A DNA stretch of 45,824 nucleotides, from NCBI GenBank assembly GCA_039180865.1, contig JBCDCZ010000005.1:1-45824 (forward strand). The letters are read 5' to 3'. Position 1 is the first letter of the stretch. The number at the start of each line of letters is the position of its first letter. Below the pieces are notes generated by a model. The model saw only the letters and a list, made by a program, of their open reading frames with translations. It did no database searches and was not told where the DNA came from. Origin of the DNA: JBCDCU01 sp039180865 (GTDB lineage Bacteria; Pseudomonadota; Alphaproteobacteria; Rhizobiales; JACESI01). Positions 8,906-18,030 of the stretch are shown here, piece after piece. The position numbers and the translations under genes were made by a program.

Positions 8906-9218
8906 GGGCCTGTCTTTTCAGTGTGAATGGCATCCGATGGAACCGGACACATATGCCGCGTTCGGAAGGGTATTTCGGAAAAGGACCTTCAGATCATCAG
9001 GGTGTGAATGGGCTTTGATTGATCCTTCGCAACCATCAATACGATAATGTTTTGAAAATAAAGCCGGGATTTTGCTTGTATCCGATATACACAAAAGGGC
9101 TTGACAGGCGCGATCCGATATAATTGGCAAGGTTTGCAATACATGCGATGATATCGCTAGCGGTGCGAGAAATGGAAAACACCGTCTAGAGATCGCATCC
9201 CGTTAGAAGAGAGAACTT
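8906..9218. other. 313-base divergent intergenic region with a direct repeat
   Basis: Control region between the LOG gene (leftward) and the LysM gene (rightward). It contains two copies of ATCCGATATA at 9080-9089 and 9113-9122, 33 bases apart, roughly three helical turns. A perfect TTGACA (9101-9106) and TATAAT (9119-9124) are present but only 12 bases apart, so they are not a normal promoter pair. A 73-codon minus-strand ORF (8918-9139) exists but has no ribosome site or family resemblance. Confidence 0.45.
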
Positions 9219-10772
9219 GTGAAACGCAACCACGTCATCACTTTGCTTGCCCTTTTGGTTCTGGTCGGCACAATTGCCTTTATCGGATCTCAGACAGGTG
9301 TTGTTGATCGCGTCGCAAAGATAGCCGACCCGACCGCACAGGATGCAGGCGAAACGGAAAAGGCTGCTGCGGAACGCGAAGATCGCCAGCCGGGTCCCGC
9401 CGCCTCCGGCGACAGCAGTGACGAAGAAACAGCGAATGCTGCGACTGCGCTCAACACCCCGACTTTCGATATTGTGCGTGTGGAACCGACAGGCGATGCA
9501 GTGATTGCCGGGCAGGCTGTGCCCAATGCGGTTGTGAAAGTGGAAAACAATGGCGTTGTGATCGCCGAGACGACGGCCGATGCAACAGGCGCTTTTGTCG
9601 TTCTTCCCAACGAACCGTTTAAAGGCGAGACGAATGAAGTCACCCTGCGCGCTGTCTCTGAAACAGGCGAGGAACATGTGTCGGAGCAAGTTGTCGCCAT
9701 CGGTGTAACGGGGACTACGACACCGCTCGTTGCTATCGTTGAACCGGGACGTCCGGTCAACATTGTTCAACGTCCGAATGTGGATCCAGAGGAAACGGCG
9801 TCAACTGCAAGCGCGGCTGCGGTCGATAGTACCCCAGCCAAACGCGTGGAAAGCACCGCAACGCGTGCCGCAGAGACTGGGGATCAAAAAGATCTAGCGG
9901 CAAATGCACCGGATACTGATCCGGTAGCCGAACAAAATGTGGAAGAGCCAGCAAGCGAAACGGTTATCGCAGGAACCGACACCACCACACAAACCGCTCA
10001 ATCCGGGTCCCAACAAGGAATTAGCAGCCAGCAAAGCGATAATGTGGCAGCGGTCAATCCTGACACGGGTGCAAATGCCGGAAGTCCCGCGGCAGCAGAC
10101 GAAGCACTTGCCAATGAGCAAAGCACGGTATCCGCTCCGGCGGTAGAACAGGACACGACAACCGAAAGCACCTCAGACACAACCCAGGCAGCTGCCGCGA
10201 CCGAACAACAAACGCAGCGAACTGCGCAACAAGAGCCGGTGGCACCGGCAACGCTCGTCCAACCGGATGCCGACGTTGAGGTTTCGGTTGAAGCAATCGA
10301 GACCGAAGAGGAAAAAATCTTCGTTGCCGGATCAAGCACACCTGGGGAAACTGTCAGGGTCTATGTCGGGGATGAGTTTGTCGGCGACGCCAAAACCGGC
10401 GCAGACGGACGCTGGCTTCTTGAAGAAACAAAACCGCTTGAGCCCGGCGAATATAATGTCCGCGTCGACCAATTGAAAACAACGGGGCAGGTCGAGGCGC
10501 GGGCAGAAGTTCCCTTCGTTGTGTCGGAGACCGAGCCGACTCGCTTGAGGCCGCTTGATCCTACCCTTGGTCGTCGGGTTATCATTCGCAAGAACGATAA
10601 TCTTTGGACCATCTCACAAAGGCTTTATGGCAGTGGAGAACGCTTCACCGCAATCTACACGCGAAACCGCGACCAGATCCGCAATCCAAATCTGATCTTC
10701 CCGGGTCAGGTATTCGAACTGCCTGATGACGAAGCCCTTGCACCGCTCCAGGGACCGCCGTCGGTCGAGTAG
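9219..10772 (+). CDS. membrane-anchored LysM protein with two Ig-like modules
   Basis: A 517-residue envelope protein. Residues 7-24 (ITLLALLVLVGTIAFIGS) form an N-terminal membrane anchor or uncleaved signal. Two similar Ig-like modules follow: about 85-170 (VRVEPTGDAVIAGQAVPNAVVKV) and about 348-440 (FVAGSSTPGETVRVYVGDEF). Both share a pattern of a secure-fold glycine followed by V-x-V-x(4-5)-G-D/N and an effect segment (ADATGAFVV; GADGRWLLE). They are separated by a long Ala/Thr/Gln/Glu-rich, probably disordered linker (about 185-345). A C-terminal LysM domain (about 447-500, IIRKNDNLWTISQRLYG and NPNLIFPGQVFELP) should bind peptidoglycan. Start is GTG, supported by AGAAGAGAGA just upstream. 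Similar LysM proteins are widespread in rhizobia; their exact role is not defined. Confidence 0.88.
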   Translation: MKRNHVITLLALLVLVGTIAFIGSQTGVVDRVAKIADPTAQDAGETEKAAAEREDRQPGPAASGDSSDEETANAATALNTPTFDIVRVEPTGDAVIAGQAVPNAVVKVENNGVVIAETTADATGAFVVLPNEPFKGETNEVTLRAVSETGEEHVSEQVVAIGVTGTTTPLVAIVEPGRPVNIVQRPNVDPEETASTASAAAVDSTPAKRVESTATRAAETGDQKDLAANAPDTDPVAEQNVEEPASETVIAGTDTTTQTAQSGSQQGISSQQSDNVAAVNPDTGANAGSPAAADEALANEQSTVSAPAVEQDTTTESTSDTTQAAAATEQQTQRTAQQEPVAPATLVQPDADVEVSVEAIETEEEKIFVAGSSTPGETVRVYVGDEFVGDAKTGADGRWLLEETKPLEPGEYNVRVDQLKTTGQVEARAEVPFVVSETEPTRLRPLDPTLGRRVIIRKNDNLWTISQRLYGSGERFTAIYTRNRDQIRNPNLIFPGQVFELPDDEALAPLQGPPSVE

Positions 10773-10898
10773 GCGGGCGGTTCGCAAGGCGCCAGTCAAT
10801 TCCACCGATTGAAGCGGGCTCACAAGTTCCTAAGTCTGTAAAAGAAAAGACCGCCGCAGAGCGCGCCATCCAGACGCGTCGAGGCATCCAGGGATCCT

Positions 10899-12845
10899 AT
10901 GAGCGTAGATACCGAACAGGCCGAGGCCCCGATTGCGGGAGGCGGGATGAACACTTCGCCCCGGCAAAAGGCAAATATAAGGGCGGATGGCAATGACCTT
11001 CAGACAATCAGAAGCCTATGGCCTTACATCTGGCCGGTCGACCGCCCAGATCTGAAATGGCGGGTCGCCATTGCCATGTTCTATCTGGTCCTCGGCAAGA
11101 TCGTCACCATGCTGACGCCGTATACTTACAAATGGACCACGGATGCACTAACCGGCGAGGGGAGCGCACCCGCCATTCTGCCTGCATGGCTCGTTATTCC
11201 AATCATGCTTGTCATTGCCTATGGGATGACCCGCATCCTCACAATGGTCTTCAACCAGGTGCGCGATGCTTATTTTGCGCGGGTTGGCCAACATGCAGTG
11301 AGACGGCTGGCGCAGCAGACTTTCATTCATATGCATCAATTGTCGCTTCGCTTTCACCTTGAGCGGCGCACGGGCGGCCTGTCCCGCGTCATCGAACGCG
11401 GTGTCAAAGGTATCGAGAATATCGTTCGGTTTACTATCCTGTCCGGGATACCGACACTTCTTGAGTTCGCGCTCATGCTCGGGATCTTCTGGTTCCAATT
11501 TGGCTTTACCTATGCAACGATTCTTGCTGTCACGATCTATGGATACATCTGGTTCACTGTGCGCGCGAGCGAATGGCGGATCCGGATCCGTCGTGACATG
11601 AACAATTCCGATACGGAAGCAAACTCCAAAGCGATCGACTCCCTCCTCAACTTCGAAACAGTCAAGTATTTCGGCAACGAACGCATGGAGGCGGAGCGCT
11701 TTGATGGCTCGATGGCCCGCTATGAGCAGGCGGCAATCAAGGTTTGGACATCGCTCGCGTGGCTTAACATCGGCCAGACAGTTATCCTGACCCTTGGCGT
11801 CATAGCGTGCATGGCACTCTCAGCGATCGCGGTTCAAAACGGCACGCAGACCCTCGGCGACTTCGTCATGATCAACGCACTCTTGATCCAACTCGCCATT
11901 CCCCTCAACTTCATCGGTTTTGTCTATCGCGAAGTGAAACAGGGTCTCGCCGATACCGAAGAAATGTTTCGTCTGCTTGATGTTGATCCAGAAATTACCG
12001 ATCGCAAAGACGCCGCACCGCTCGAGGTGAAAAACGGCCATGTCCGGTTTGAAAATGTCCGCTTCGCCTACGATCCGGAGCGGCACATCCTGAAGACCAT
12101 CGATTTCGAAGTGCCTGCCGGACACACGGTCGCAATCGTCGGCCCTTCAGGAGCCGGTAAGTCCACCATTTCACGCCTTCTATTCCGCTTTTATGATGTG
12201 ACGGATGGCCGGGTGACCATCGATGGCGTCGATGTGCGTGACGTTACCCAACAATCGCTCCGTTCGGCGATTGGCATGGTTCCGCAAGACACAGTGCTCT
12301 TCAACGACACGATTGCCTACAACATCCGGTATGGCCGCGTCGGTGCAAGTGATGAAGAAGTCCAAAAAGCAGCCGAGATGGCGCAAATCAGCACCTTCAT
12401 TGAAAACCTGCCCGATGGCTACAAGACCGAAGTCGGTGAGCGTGGATTGAAACTTTCCGGCGGTGAAAAGCAAAGAGTCGCCATTGCACGCACCATCTTG
12501 AAAGCGCCGCCGATCCTGATCCTTGATGAAGCAACATCCGCACTTGATTCCCATACTGAACGCGAGATCCAGGAAGCGCTTGACGATGTTGCACAGGGTC
12601 GGACAACGCTCGTTATCGCGCACCGTTTGTCGACCGTGATTAATGCTGACGAGATCATCGTTCTGGAGGCAGGCGAGATCAGCGAGCGCGGCACCCACAG
12701 TGCTCTTCTTGAAAAAGACGGGCTCTACGCTTCCATGTGGAAACGCCAACGCGAAGCAACAGAAGCAGAAGAAAAGCTGCGCGCCATGCATGAAGAAGAC
12801 GATGGTGTCGTCCTGCGTGGACAAAAGGCGGAACCCGCTGAATAG
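10899..12845 (+). CDS. Atm1/HMT1-type ABC exporter, fused membrane and ATPase domains
   Basis: A 648-residue half-transporter that should work as a homodimer in the inner membrane. The ABC membrane domain spans about residues 45-340, including the LERRTGGLSRVIERGVKGI segment typical of the Atm1/ABCB7 group. The ATPase domain follows: Walker A GPSGAGKST, Q-loop GMVPQDTVLFN, signature LSGGEKQRVAIAR, Walker B ILILDEATSALD and H-loop IAHRLST. Atm1 relatives export glutathione-linked compounds, iron-sulfur precursors or heavy-metal conjugates; the bacterial Novosphingobium homologue exports metal-glutathione conjugates. The substrate here is inferred, not shown. AGGGA lies 6 bases before the ATG. 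It sits directly upstream of psd-pssA, an order also seen in rhizobia, though a lipid role is not implied by its own sequence. Confidence 0.93.
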   Translation: MSVDTEQAEAPIAGGGMNTSPRQKANIRADGNDLQTIRSLWPYIWPVDRPDLKWRVAIAMFYLVLGKIVTMLTPYTYKWTTDALTGEGSAPAILPAWLVIPIMLVIAYGMTRILTMVFNQVRDAYFARVGQHAVRRLAQQTFIHMHQLSLRFHLERRTGGLSRVIERGVKGIENIVRFTILSGIPTLLEFALMLGIFWFQFGFTYATILAVTIYGYIWFTVRASEWRIRIRRDMNNSDTEANSKAIDSLLNFETVKYFGNERMEAERFDGSMARYEQAAIKVWTSLAWLNIGQTVILTLGVIACMALSAIAVQNGTQTLGDFVMINALLIQLAIPLNFIGFVYREVKQGLADTEEMFRLLDVDPEITDRKDAAPLEVKNGHVRFENVRFAYDPERHILKTIDFEVPAGHTVAIVGPSGAGKSTISRLLFRFYDVTDGRVTIDGVDVRDVTQQSLRSAIGMVPQDTVLFNDTIAYNIRYGRVGASDEEVQKAAEMAQISTFIENLPDGYKTEVGERGLKLSGGEKQRVAIARTILKAPPILILDEATSALDSHTEREIQEALDDVAQGRTTLVIAHRLSTVINADEIIVLEAGEISERGTHSALLEKDGLYASMWKRQREATEAEEKLRAMHEEDDGVVLRGQKAEPAE

Positions 12846-12926
12846 GCCAGCTCTTCACAAGTGTGCGATTTGATGGCATAGGCGGTGCCCGCGCACCGCA
12901 TCAAGCGCGGAAACGAGAAGGTTTCA

Positions 12927-13622
12927 ATGTCCATTGCAGACTCCGTCAAACAGGCATTCGTGCCGATCCACCGCGAAGGTTACCCATTCGTCGCGATAGC
13001 AGCAGTGGGTGCGATAGCGCTCGGTTTTATTTGGGATCCACTCTTCTGGATCGGCCTCGCATTGACCGGGTTTGTCGCCTATTTCTTTCGCGATCCAACT
13101 CGCGTGACACCACTTGATGACGGCCTTATCGTAAGCCCAGCGGATGGCCGGGTTTCCCAGATCAGCAAAGCGGTTCCGCCGCCGGAACTGGAACTCGGCG
13201 AGGACGTACGGACCCGGATCTGCATTTTCATGAATGTTTTCAACTGCCATGTGAACCGTTCTCCGGTCACTGGCAAGATCTCGAAGATCGCGTATAAGCC
13301 CGGCCTTTTTCTGAATGCTGATCTCGACAAAGCAAGCGAAGACAATGAGCGGAACGGCCTCGTTATTGAGACGTCACGAGGGACGCTTGGCGTCGTTCAG
13401 ATTGCCGGCCTTGTGGCTCGCCGGATCGTCTGCTTCGCGAAAGAAGGTGAAGACATTCCGGCAGGTGACCGCTTTGGTTTGATCCGCTTCGGGTCGAGGC
13501 TTGATGTTTATCTTCCGGAGGGCGCGGAACCTGACATTCATATCGGCCAGATCGCAGTCGCGGGCGAAACGGTGATCGCGCGGTTTGAGCCCGTCCCGGA
13601 TCGTACGGTCAGGGTCGGCTGA
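12927..13622 (+). CDS. psd: phosphatidylserine decarboxylase proenzyme (short type)
   Basis: Converts phosphatidylserine to phosphatidylethanolamine at the inner membrane. The 231-residue protein has a hydrophobic N-terminal segment (about residues 20-50) and conserved PSD motifs: SPADGRVSQI, FMNVFNCHVNRSP and the C-terminal RFGSRLDVYLP. The GS pair in RFGS is the self-cleavage site that leaves a pyruvoyl cofactor on the new Ser-derived end. Its length matches the short form common in rhizobia. A GTG at 12885 would extend it, but GAGAAGG at 12915-12921 is 5 bases before the ATG at 12927, which fixes the start. Its stop overlaps the pssA start by one base (TGATG), so the two steps of the pathway are translationally coupled. 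Confidence 0.96.
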   Translation: MSIADSVKQAFVPIHREGYPFVAIAAVGAIALGFIWDPLFWIGLALTGFVAYFFRDPTRVTPLDDGLIVSPADGRVSQISKAVPPPELELGEDVRTRICIFMNVFNCHVNRSPVTGKISKIAYKPGLFLNADLDKASEDNERNGLVIETSRGTLGVVQIAGLVARRIVCFAKEGEDIPAGDRFGLIRFGSRLDVYLPEGAEPDIHIGQIAVAGETVIARFEPVPDRTVRVG

Positions 13623-14482
13623 TGGAGCCCGGCTTTCAACCTGTCGATCCTCAAAGACCCCCCGGCAAAAGCTCCGAAAGTGACGCTGCAGAAGCCGGAA
13701 ACGGCCGAAAACGAGGACGACGCGCCGTTCCGTTCAGGTTGATCGCACCCAATCTCGTTACGGTTCTCGCCTTGTGCGCTGGCCTCACATCCGTACGTAT
13801 GGCGATCGAAGGCCGCATGGAGCTCGCCGTCTATCTCGTCATTCTGGCCGCTATCCTCGATGCAATTGACGGACGCCTTGCACGATTTTTGAAAGGGGCA
13901 AGCCGGTTTGGTGCAGAACTGGATTCCCTTGCGGATTTCGTCAATTTCGGCGTTGCGCCGGCGATCCTGCTCTTTATGTGGGACCTGCAGGAATTCCGGT
14001 CTGCCGGATGGATCGCAAGTCTCGTCTTCGCGATCTCTGCGGGCTTACGTTTGGCCCGCTTCAATGCGGCCCTCGATGATCCGAAAAGGGAGACCTGGCA
14101 GCTTAATTACTTTACGGGAGTACCGGCGCCTGCAGGAGCGATTGTCGGGCTCTTACCGATTTATCTGAGCTTTCTGGGCGTGCCACAAACGGAAGTCTTC
14201 CAGGTTGCGGTGATTATATTCGTCCCCTTTATCGGGCTTTTGATGGTCAGCAACATCCCAACCTATTCCGGCAAGTTGATCGGCGCGAGCATCCGACCGG
14301 ACCTTGTCTTTCCGATCATCATTGCAGCCGTGGGCGCTGTTGCCCTGCTTGCCACCTTTACCTGGACCTTCCTAACTGTCATGTCGCTCATCTATCTCGC
14401 AGTCATTCCCTTCGGCTGGCTGTCACACCGGAAAAAGCAGCGCGAAAGTGTGAGCGCACGGGTGGGCGAGCAAGACACCTGA
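13622..14482 (+). CDS. pssA: CDP-diacylglycerol--serine O-phosphatidyltransferase
   Basis: Makes phosphatidylserine from CDP-diacylglycerol and serine, the substrate for Psd encoded just upstream. A 286-residue integral membrane protein. The CDP-alcohol phosphotransferase signature D-G-x2-A-R-x8-G-x3-D-x3-D is complete (DGRLAR ... GAELDSLAD, near residues 82-104), including the metal-binding aspartates. Multiple hydrophobic helices follow to the C-terminus. The first 40 residues are polar and rich in Lys/Arg/Pro, before RLIAPNLVTVLALCAG, the usual start of the family core. It is the last gene of the unit and is followed by a hairpin terminator. Confidence 0.96.
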   Translation: MEPGFQPVDPQRPPGKSSESDAAEAGNGRKRGRRAVPFRLIAPNLVTVLALCAGLTSVRMAIEGRMELAVYLVILAAILDAIDGRLARFLKGASRFGAELDSLADFVNFGVAPAILLFMWDLQEFRSAGWIASLVFAISAGLRLARFNAALDDPKRETWQLNYFTGVPAPAGAIVGLLPIYLSFLGVPQTEVFQVAVIIFVPFIGLLMVSNIPTYSGKLIGASIRPDLVFPIIIAAVGAVALLATFTWTFLTVMSLIYLAVIPFGWLSHRKKQRESVSARVGEQDT

Positions 14483-14494
14483 GAAGATGGGAGA

Positions 14495-14520
14495 GGCGGG
14501 GCAAGATGCCCCGCCATTTT
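14495..14520 (+). terminator. rho-independent terminator after pssA
   Basis: An 8-base perfect stem GGCGGGGC (14495-14502) and GCCCCGCC (14508-14515) with a 5-base loop, followed by ATTTTC. It lies 13 bases after pssA and just before the tail of the opposing RND gene. The T-run is short; read from the other strand the stem is followed by CTCTCCC, so it mainly serves the plus strand. Confidence 0.7.
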
Positions 14521-14523
14521 CAA

Positions 14524-17500
14524 TCACTCGGCGGCTTCGGGAAGGGCCGGACGAAGCGGGCCTTGCGGTGCTGCGGGTTCCTTGTTGTCGTTCCGACCGC
14601 CATCAACCCCAGCCTCAGATGGGACAGCGTGTCGACCATCTGACCTTTTCAACAAAGATGCCACCTTCCGGCTCGCACGCACGATGTTGCGCGGGAACGC
14701 GAGCATACTCGGGATCAAGACAAGGGTCAGCAGAGTCGAGAAGGCGAGACCGAATATGATCGCCGTCGACAATTGCACCCACCAGATCGAGGTAATCCCG
14801 CCAATTGAGATAACCCGCTCAAAGAAGTTCAGATTGACCTGGGTTGCCATCGGGATCAGACCGGCAATGGTTGTAATCGTCGTAAGCAGGATCGGACGCA
14901 ACCGCTGTGCGGCAGTTTTAACAACGGCATCTGGGATATCGGTGCCATCCCGTCGCATTCGATTATAGGTATCGAGCAAAACAATCGCATTGTTCACGAC
15001 AATACCGGCAAGCGCGATGATGCCTGTGCCCGTCATGATGATAGAGAATTTCTGTTCCATCACCATCATACCGATAAGCGCCCCGAAGACCGCAAGAACA
15101 ACCGTCATCAGCGTCAGAACTGTCTGATAGAAACTGTTGAACTGCGTCACCAGAATAATGAACATCAGGAACAGCGAGCCAAGCATCGCGTTCATAAGGA
15201 ATGCCTCGGATTCTTTCTGTTCCTCGTCGGCACCGCGGAATTTCAGGAAGACGTCTTCGTCGAAAACCTGGCTATCCAACCATTCCTGTACCTGGCCGAC
15301 TTTATCATCAGATGTCATTGCACGGTCTTCGAATAAAGCACCCGGTACAAGGTTCGCTTTAACGTCCATCGCGTAAAGACCATCCCTCCGCGTAATCGAC
15401 GAGACTTTGGGTTTTGCTTCCATAGTCACGAAATTTGACAGCGGTACGAGGCCGTTTTCAGTGCGAAGGCGAAGTTCGTCCAGCTTCGATAAAGTACGCT
15501 GATCTTCCGGGAGACGGACGCGAATTTCGACTTCATCATCGCTATCGTCGGGCCGGTAAGTGTCGATCAGGACCCCGTTTGTCACAAGCTGGACCATGCT
15601 TCCGATCGACTGGATCGTTGCATTGTATCGGGCCGCTTCTTCCCGGTTGATGGTCAGTTCGAATGTGGCACCGGGGAGAGGGCGCCCGTCTTCGACATCG
15701 CGGAGGTCTCCATCGCTGTCAAATTGCGCGCGGATCCGATCGACCGCGGCAACCATCGTGTCGTAATCCGTCGACTTTATTTCAAGTCGAATATCCTTGC
15801 CGGTCGGTGGTCCGCCCTCAATCTTTTTCGGCTCGACCTTAATGCCCGGAAGATCCGCGGTTCGCGCGCGGATCTCGGCGTCGATCCATTGCCAACTCGG
15901 ACGGATCTTGTATTCTTCAAGCTCTAGCGAAATCTCGCCTATCGCATCGCTCGGTTTATCCTGAACTTCGGCTATACTTCCGGAGGAGCGTTCTCCAGTC
16001 GGCGCATTGGTGATTGTTACCACACTCCTGATACCAGGTATGTTCAACAGAACGTCTTCAACGTCTCCAACGATATTGTTGGATTCGCTCGCTGACAAAT
16101 TACCACGCGCAGAAACGAACACGAGCGCTGCGTCAGGCTCCTCATCAACGAAGAACTGAACGCCCTTAAAATGGGTGCCGAGATAGGAAACGGTAACGGC
16201 ACACAGGCCGAACGTAAGGGTAATGACGGCAAGGTTGCCGATAAGGGTATTCGCCAACAAGTTGATGCTTTTAGCATAAAGACCTGTGAAGCCCTTAAGT
16301 TTCTTGAGATCCAGCTTGCCGGGGCCCGAGAGAAGTTGCGCTGTCTCATCGACAGGACGTTCTTCTGGAACGAACCGGTTAAAGAAGATCGCGATGGGCA
16401 GAACGAGGGCTGCAACAATGAGGCCGCATAAGACAGAAGCGGTCGGTTGCCAACTCGCAAACTCCGGCATCACATCGGAAGGAAGACTGTAGAGGAGCAG
16501 CCCCGCTACAGCACCACTAACGACGGCTGTGACGTAGACCCGGTAACGGGAGAGGCTTGCGAAAATCTGACCAAGAAGCGCACCGGACGCGGGTAGGAAG
16601 ATCATGGCTGTTAGAAGCGAAGCCGACAGAACAATGATCACCATAATCGGGAGATAGCTCATGAACTCACCGGGAACACCGGGCCACAGCAGGAGCGGCA
16701 GGAAGGCTGCAAGTGTCGTCGCCGTCGATGATACGATCGGCCAGAACATCAATTTGGCCGCGCGGATGTAAGCCTCATTATGGCTCATACCTTCCGACAT
16801 CTTCCGCTCTGCGTACTCCGTCATGACGATAGCGCCATCAACGAGCAGACCGACTGTCAGCACGAGGCCGAACATCACCATGATGTTGACCGTGTATCCG
16901 GTTAAACCCAGGATCATGAAGCCGACCATGAAGGAAAGCGGAATCGAAAAACCGACGAGCAGCGACGACTTAACCCCGAGAGTGGCGATAACCACAATCA
17001 TAACAAGGAAGATCGCTGTCAGAATCGAGGCTTCAAGCGATCCCAGCACCTCATAGATGAAGCCCGATTGATCAAGGACGAAATCCACTTGTACGGAGCT
17101 CGGCCAGTCCCTGGTAAAATTGGAGACAACCTCTTTGACCTGAGCGTTATTCGCGATGATATTTTCGCCGATCCGTTTCACAACTGACAAGACAACAGCT
17201 GGTTTTCCATTGACCTTGGTGATTGTTGTCGCGTCTTCAAACGTGCGGCGCAGTTCGGCAACGTCGCCTAGAGTAATGACCGCTTCTCCGGATTGCCGGA
17301 TTGGAATCCGGTAAACATCAACCGTGTCCTCCACAAGACCCGGGACTTTGACGTTAAACCTCCCTCGATCAGCATCGAGGAAACCAGCCGCAATCAACTG
17401 ATTGTTCTGGGTGATCGCGGTAACAAGTTCGGTCTGGGTGATGTTATAGGACTCGAGTTTCTCAAGATCGAGAACAACCTCCATCACCTCGTCACGGTCG

Positions 17501-18030
17501 CCTAGGATGTTTGCTTCTCGAACAGAATCAATCGCCTCGATTTCGTCCTGAAGGCGTTGCGCAAGCCTAACGAGCGTACGCTCAGGCACTTGACCGGACA
17601 AAGCGACATAAATCGTCGGTTGGAGAGAAAAATTCGTCTCATTGATAGTCGGCTCATCAGTCTGATCCGGGAAATCAGCCTGCGCTTGATCGACCTTATC
17701 TCTGATATCTGCGAGCGCTTTTTCTTTGTCGAAATCTACGTCAAATTCCAAAGTTACCGCTGCGCCGCCCTCATATGAAACAGCAATAAGTTCTTTCAAC
17801 CCGTCGAGCCCGCGCAGTTCGGTTTCAAGTGGGCGTACAAGAAGACGCTCAGCATCTTGCGGTGAAATCCCCTGCTGATGAACTGCAACAGCAAACACCG
17901 GCACATCGATATCCGGGTTCGCTTCCTTCGGAATCCCCCGATAGGTAATGATGCCAGCTACCAGCATGACCAGCATCATCGTGATGACGGTCCTTGGTCG
18001 GCGGAGGATAGCTTCAAGAGCATAGGTCAT
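14524..18030 (-). CDS. RND efflux pump inner-membrane permease (HAE1/AcrB-like)
   Basis: A proton-driven exporter that with a fusion protein and an outer-membrane channel removes small molecules. At 1168 residues it is clearly longer than the usual 1030-1050. Seen: N-terminal TM1 (RTVITMMLVMLVAGII), the first porter domain, TM2-TM6 (about 330-490), a second porter domain, and the last TMs with GIVVNNAIVLLDTYNRMRRDG. Two points differ from AcrB: TM4 carries LLVDGAIVMTE instead of LLVDDAIVVVE, so the second relay aspartate is Gly, and two extra hydrophobic stretches lie between TM6 and TM7 (about 500-515 and 530-550). The C-terminus has a polar tail of about 50 residues. Its start overlaps the fusion protein stop by 4 bases. 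The substrate cannot be read from the sequence. Confidence 0.93.
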   Translation of the reverse strand: MTYALEAILRRPRTVITMMLVMLVAGIITYRGIPKEANPDIDVPVFAVAVHQQGISPQDAERLLVRPLETELRGLDGLKELIAVSYEGGAAVTLEFDVDFDKEKALADIRDKVDQAQADFPDQTDEPTINETNFSLQPTIYVALSGQVPERTLVRLAQRLQDEIEAIDSVREANILGDRDEVMEVVLDLEKLESYNITQTELVTAITQNNQLIAAGFLDADRGRFNVKVPGLVEDTVDVYRIPIRQSGEAVITLGDVAELRRTFEDATTITKVNGKPAVVLSVVKRIGENIIANNAQVKEVVSNFTRDWPSSVQVDFVLDQSGFIYEVLGSLEASILTAIFLVMIVVIATLGVKSSLLVGFSIPLSFMVGFMILGLTGYTVNIMVMFGLVLTVGLLVDGAIVMTEYAERKMSEGMSHNEAYIRAAKLMFWPIVSSTATTLAAFLPLLLWPGVPGEFMSYLPIMVIIVLSASLLTAMIFLPASGALLGQIFASLSRYRVYVTAVVSGAVAGLLLYSLPSDVMPEFASWQPTASVLCGLIVAALVLPIAIFFNRFVPEERPVDETAQLLSGPGKLDLKKLKGFTGLYAKSINLLANTLIGNLAVITLTFGLCAVTVSYLGTHFKGVQFFVDEEPDAALVFVSARGNLSASESNNIVGDVEDVLLNIPGIRSVVTITNAPTGERSSGSIAEVQDKPSDAIGEISLELEEYKIRPSWQWIDAEIRARTADLPGIKVEPKKIEGGPPTGKDIRLEIKSTDYDTMVAAVDRIRAQFDSDGDLRDVEDGRPLPGATFELTINREEAARYNATIQSIGSMVQLVTNGVLIDTYRPDDSDDEVEIRVRLPEDQRTLSKLDELRLRTENGLVPLSNFVTMEAKPKVSSITRRDGLYAMDVKANLVPGALFEDRAMTSDDKVGQVQEWLDSQVFDEDVFLKFRGADEEQKESEAFLMNAMLGSLFLMFIILVTQFNSFYQTVLTLMTVVLAVFGALIGMMVMEQKFSIIMTGTGIIALAGIVVNNAIVLLDTYNRMRRDGTDIPDAVVKTAAQRLRPILLTTITTIAGLIPMATQVNLNFFERVISIGGITSIWWVQLSTAIIFGLAFSTLLTLVLIPSMLAFPRNIVRASRKVASLLKRSDGRHAVPSEAGVDGGRNDNKEPAAPQGPLRPALPEAAE

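Noticed and set aside
9101..9124. TTGACA and TATAAT as a promoter for the LysM gene
   Set aside because: The hexamers are perfect but only 12 bases apart; the usual spacing is 16-18.
8918..9139. 73-codon minus-strand ORF between the LOG and LysM genes
   Set aside because: No ribosome site, no family resemblance and low-complexity composition; treated as non-coding.
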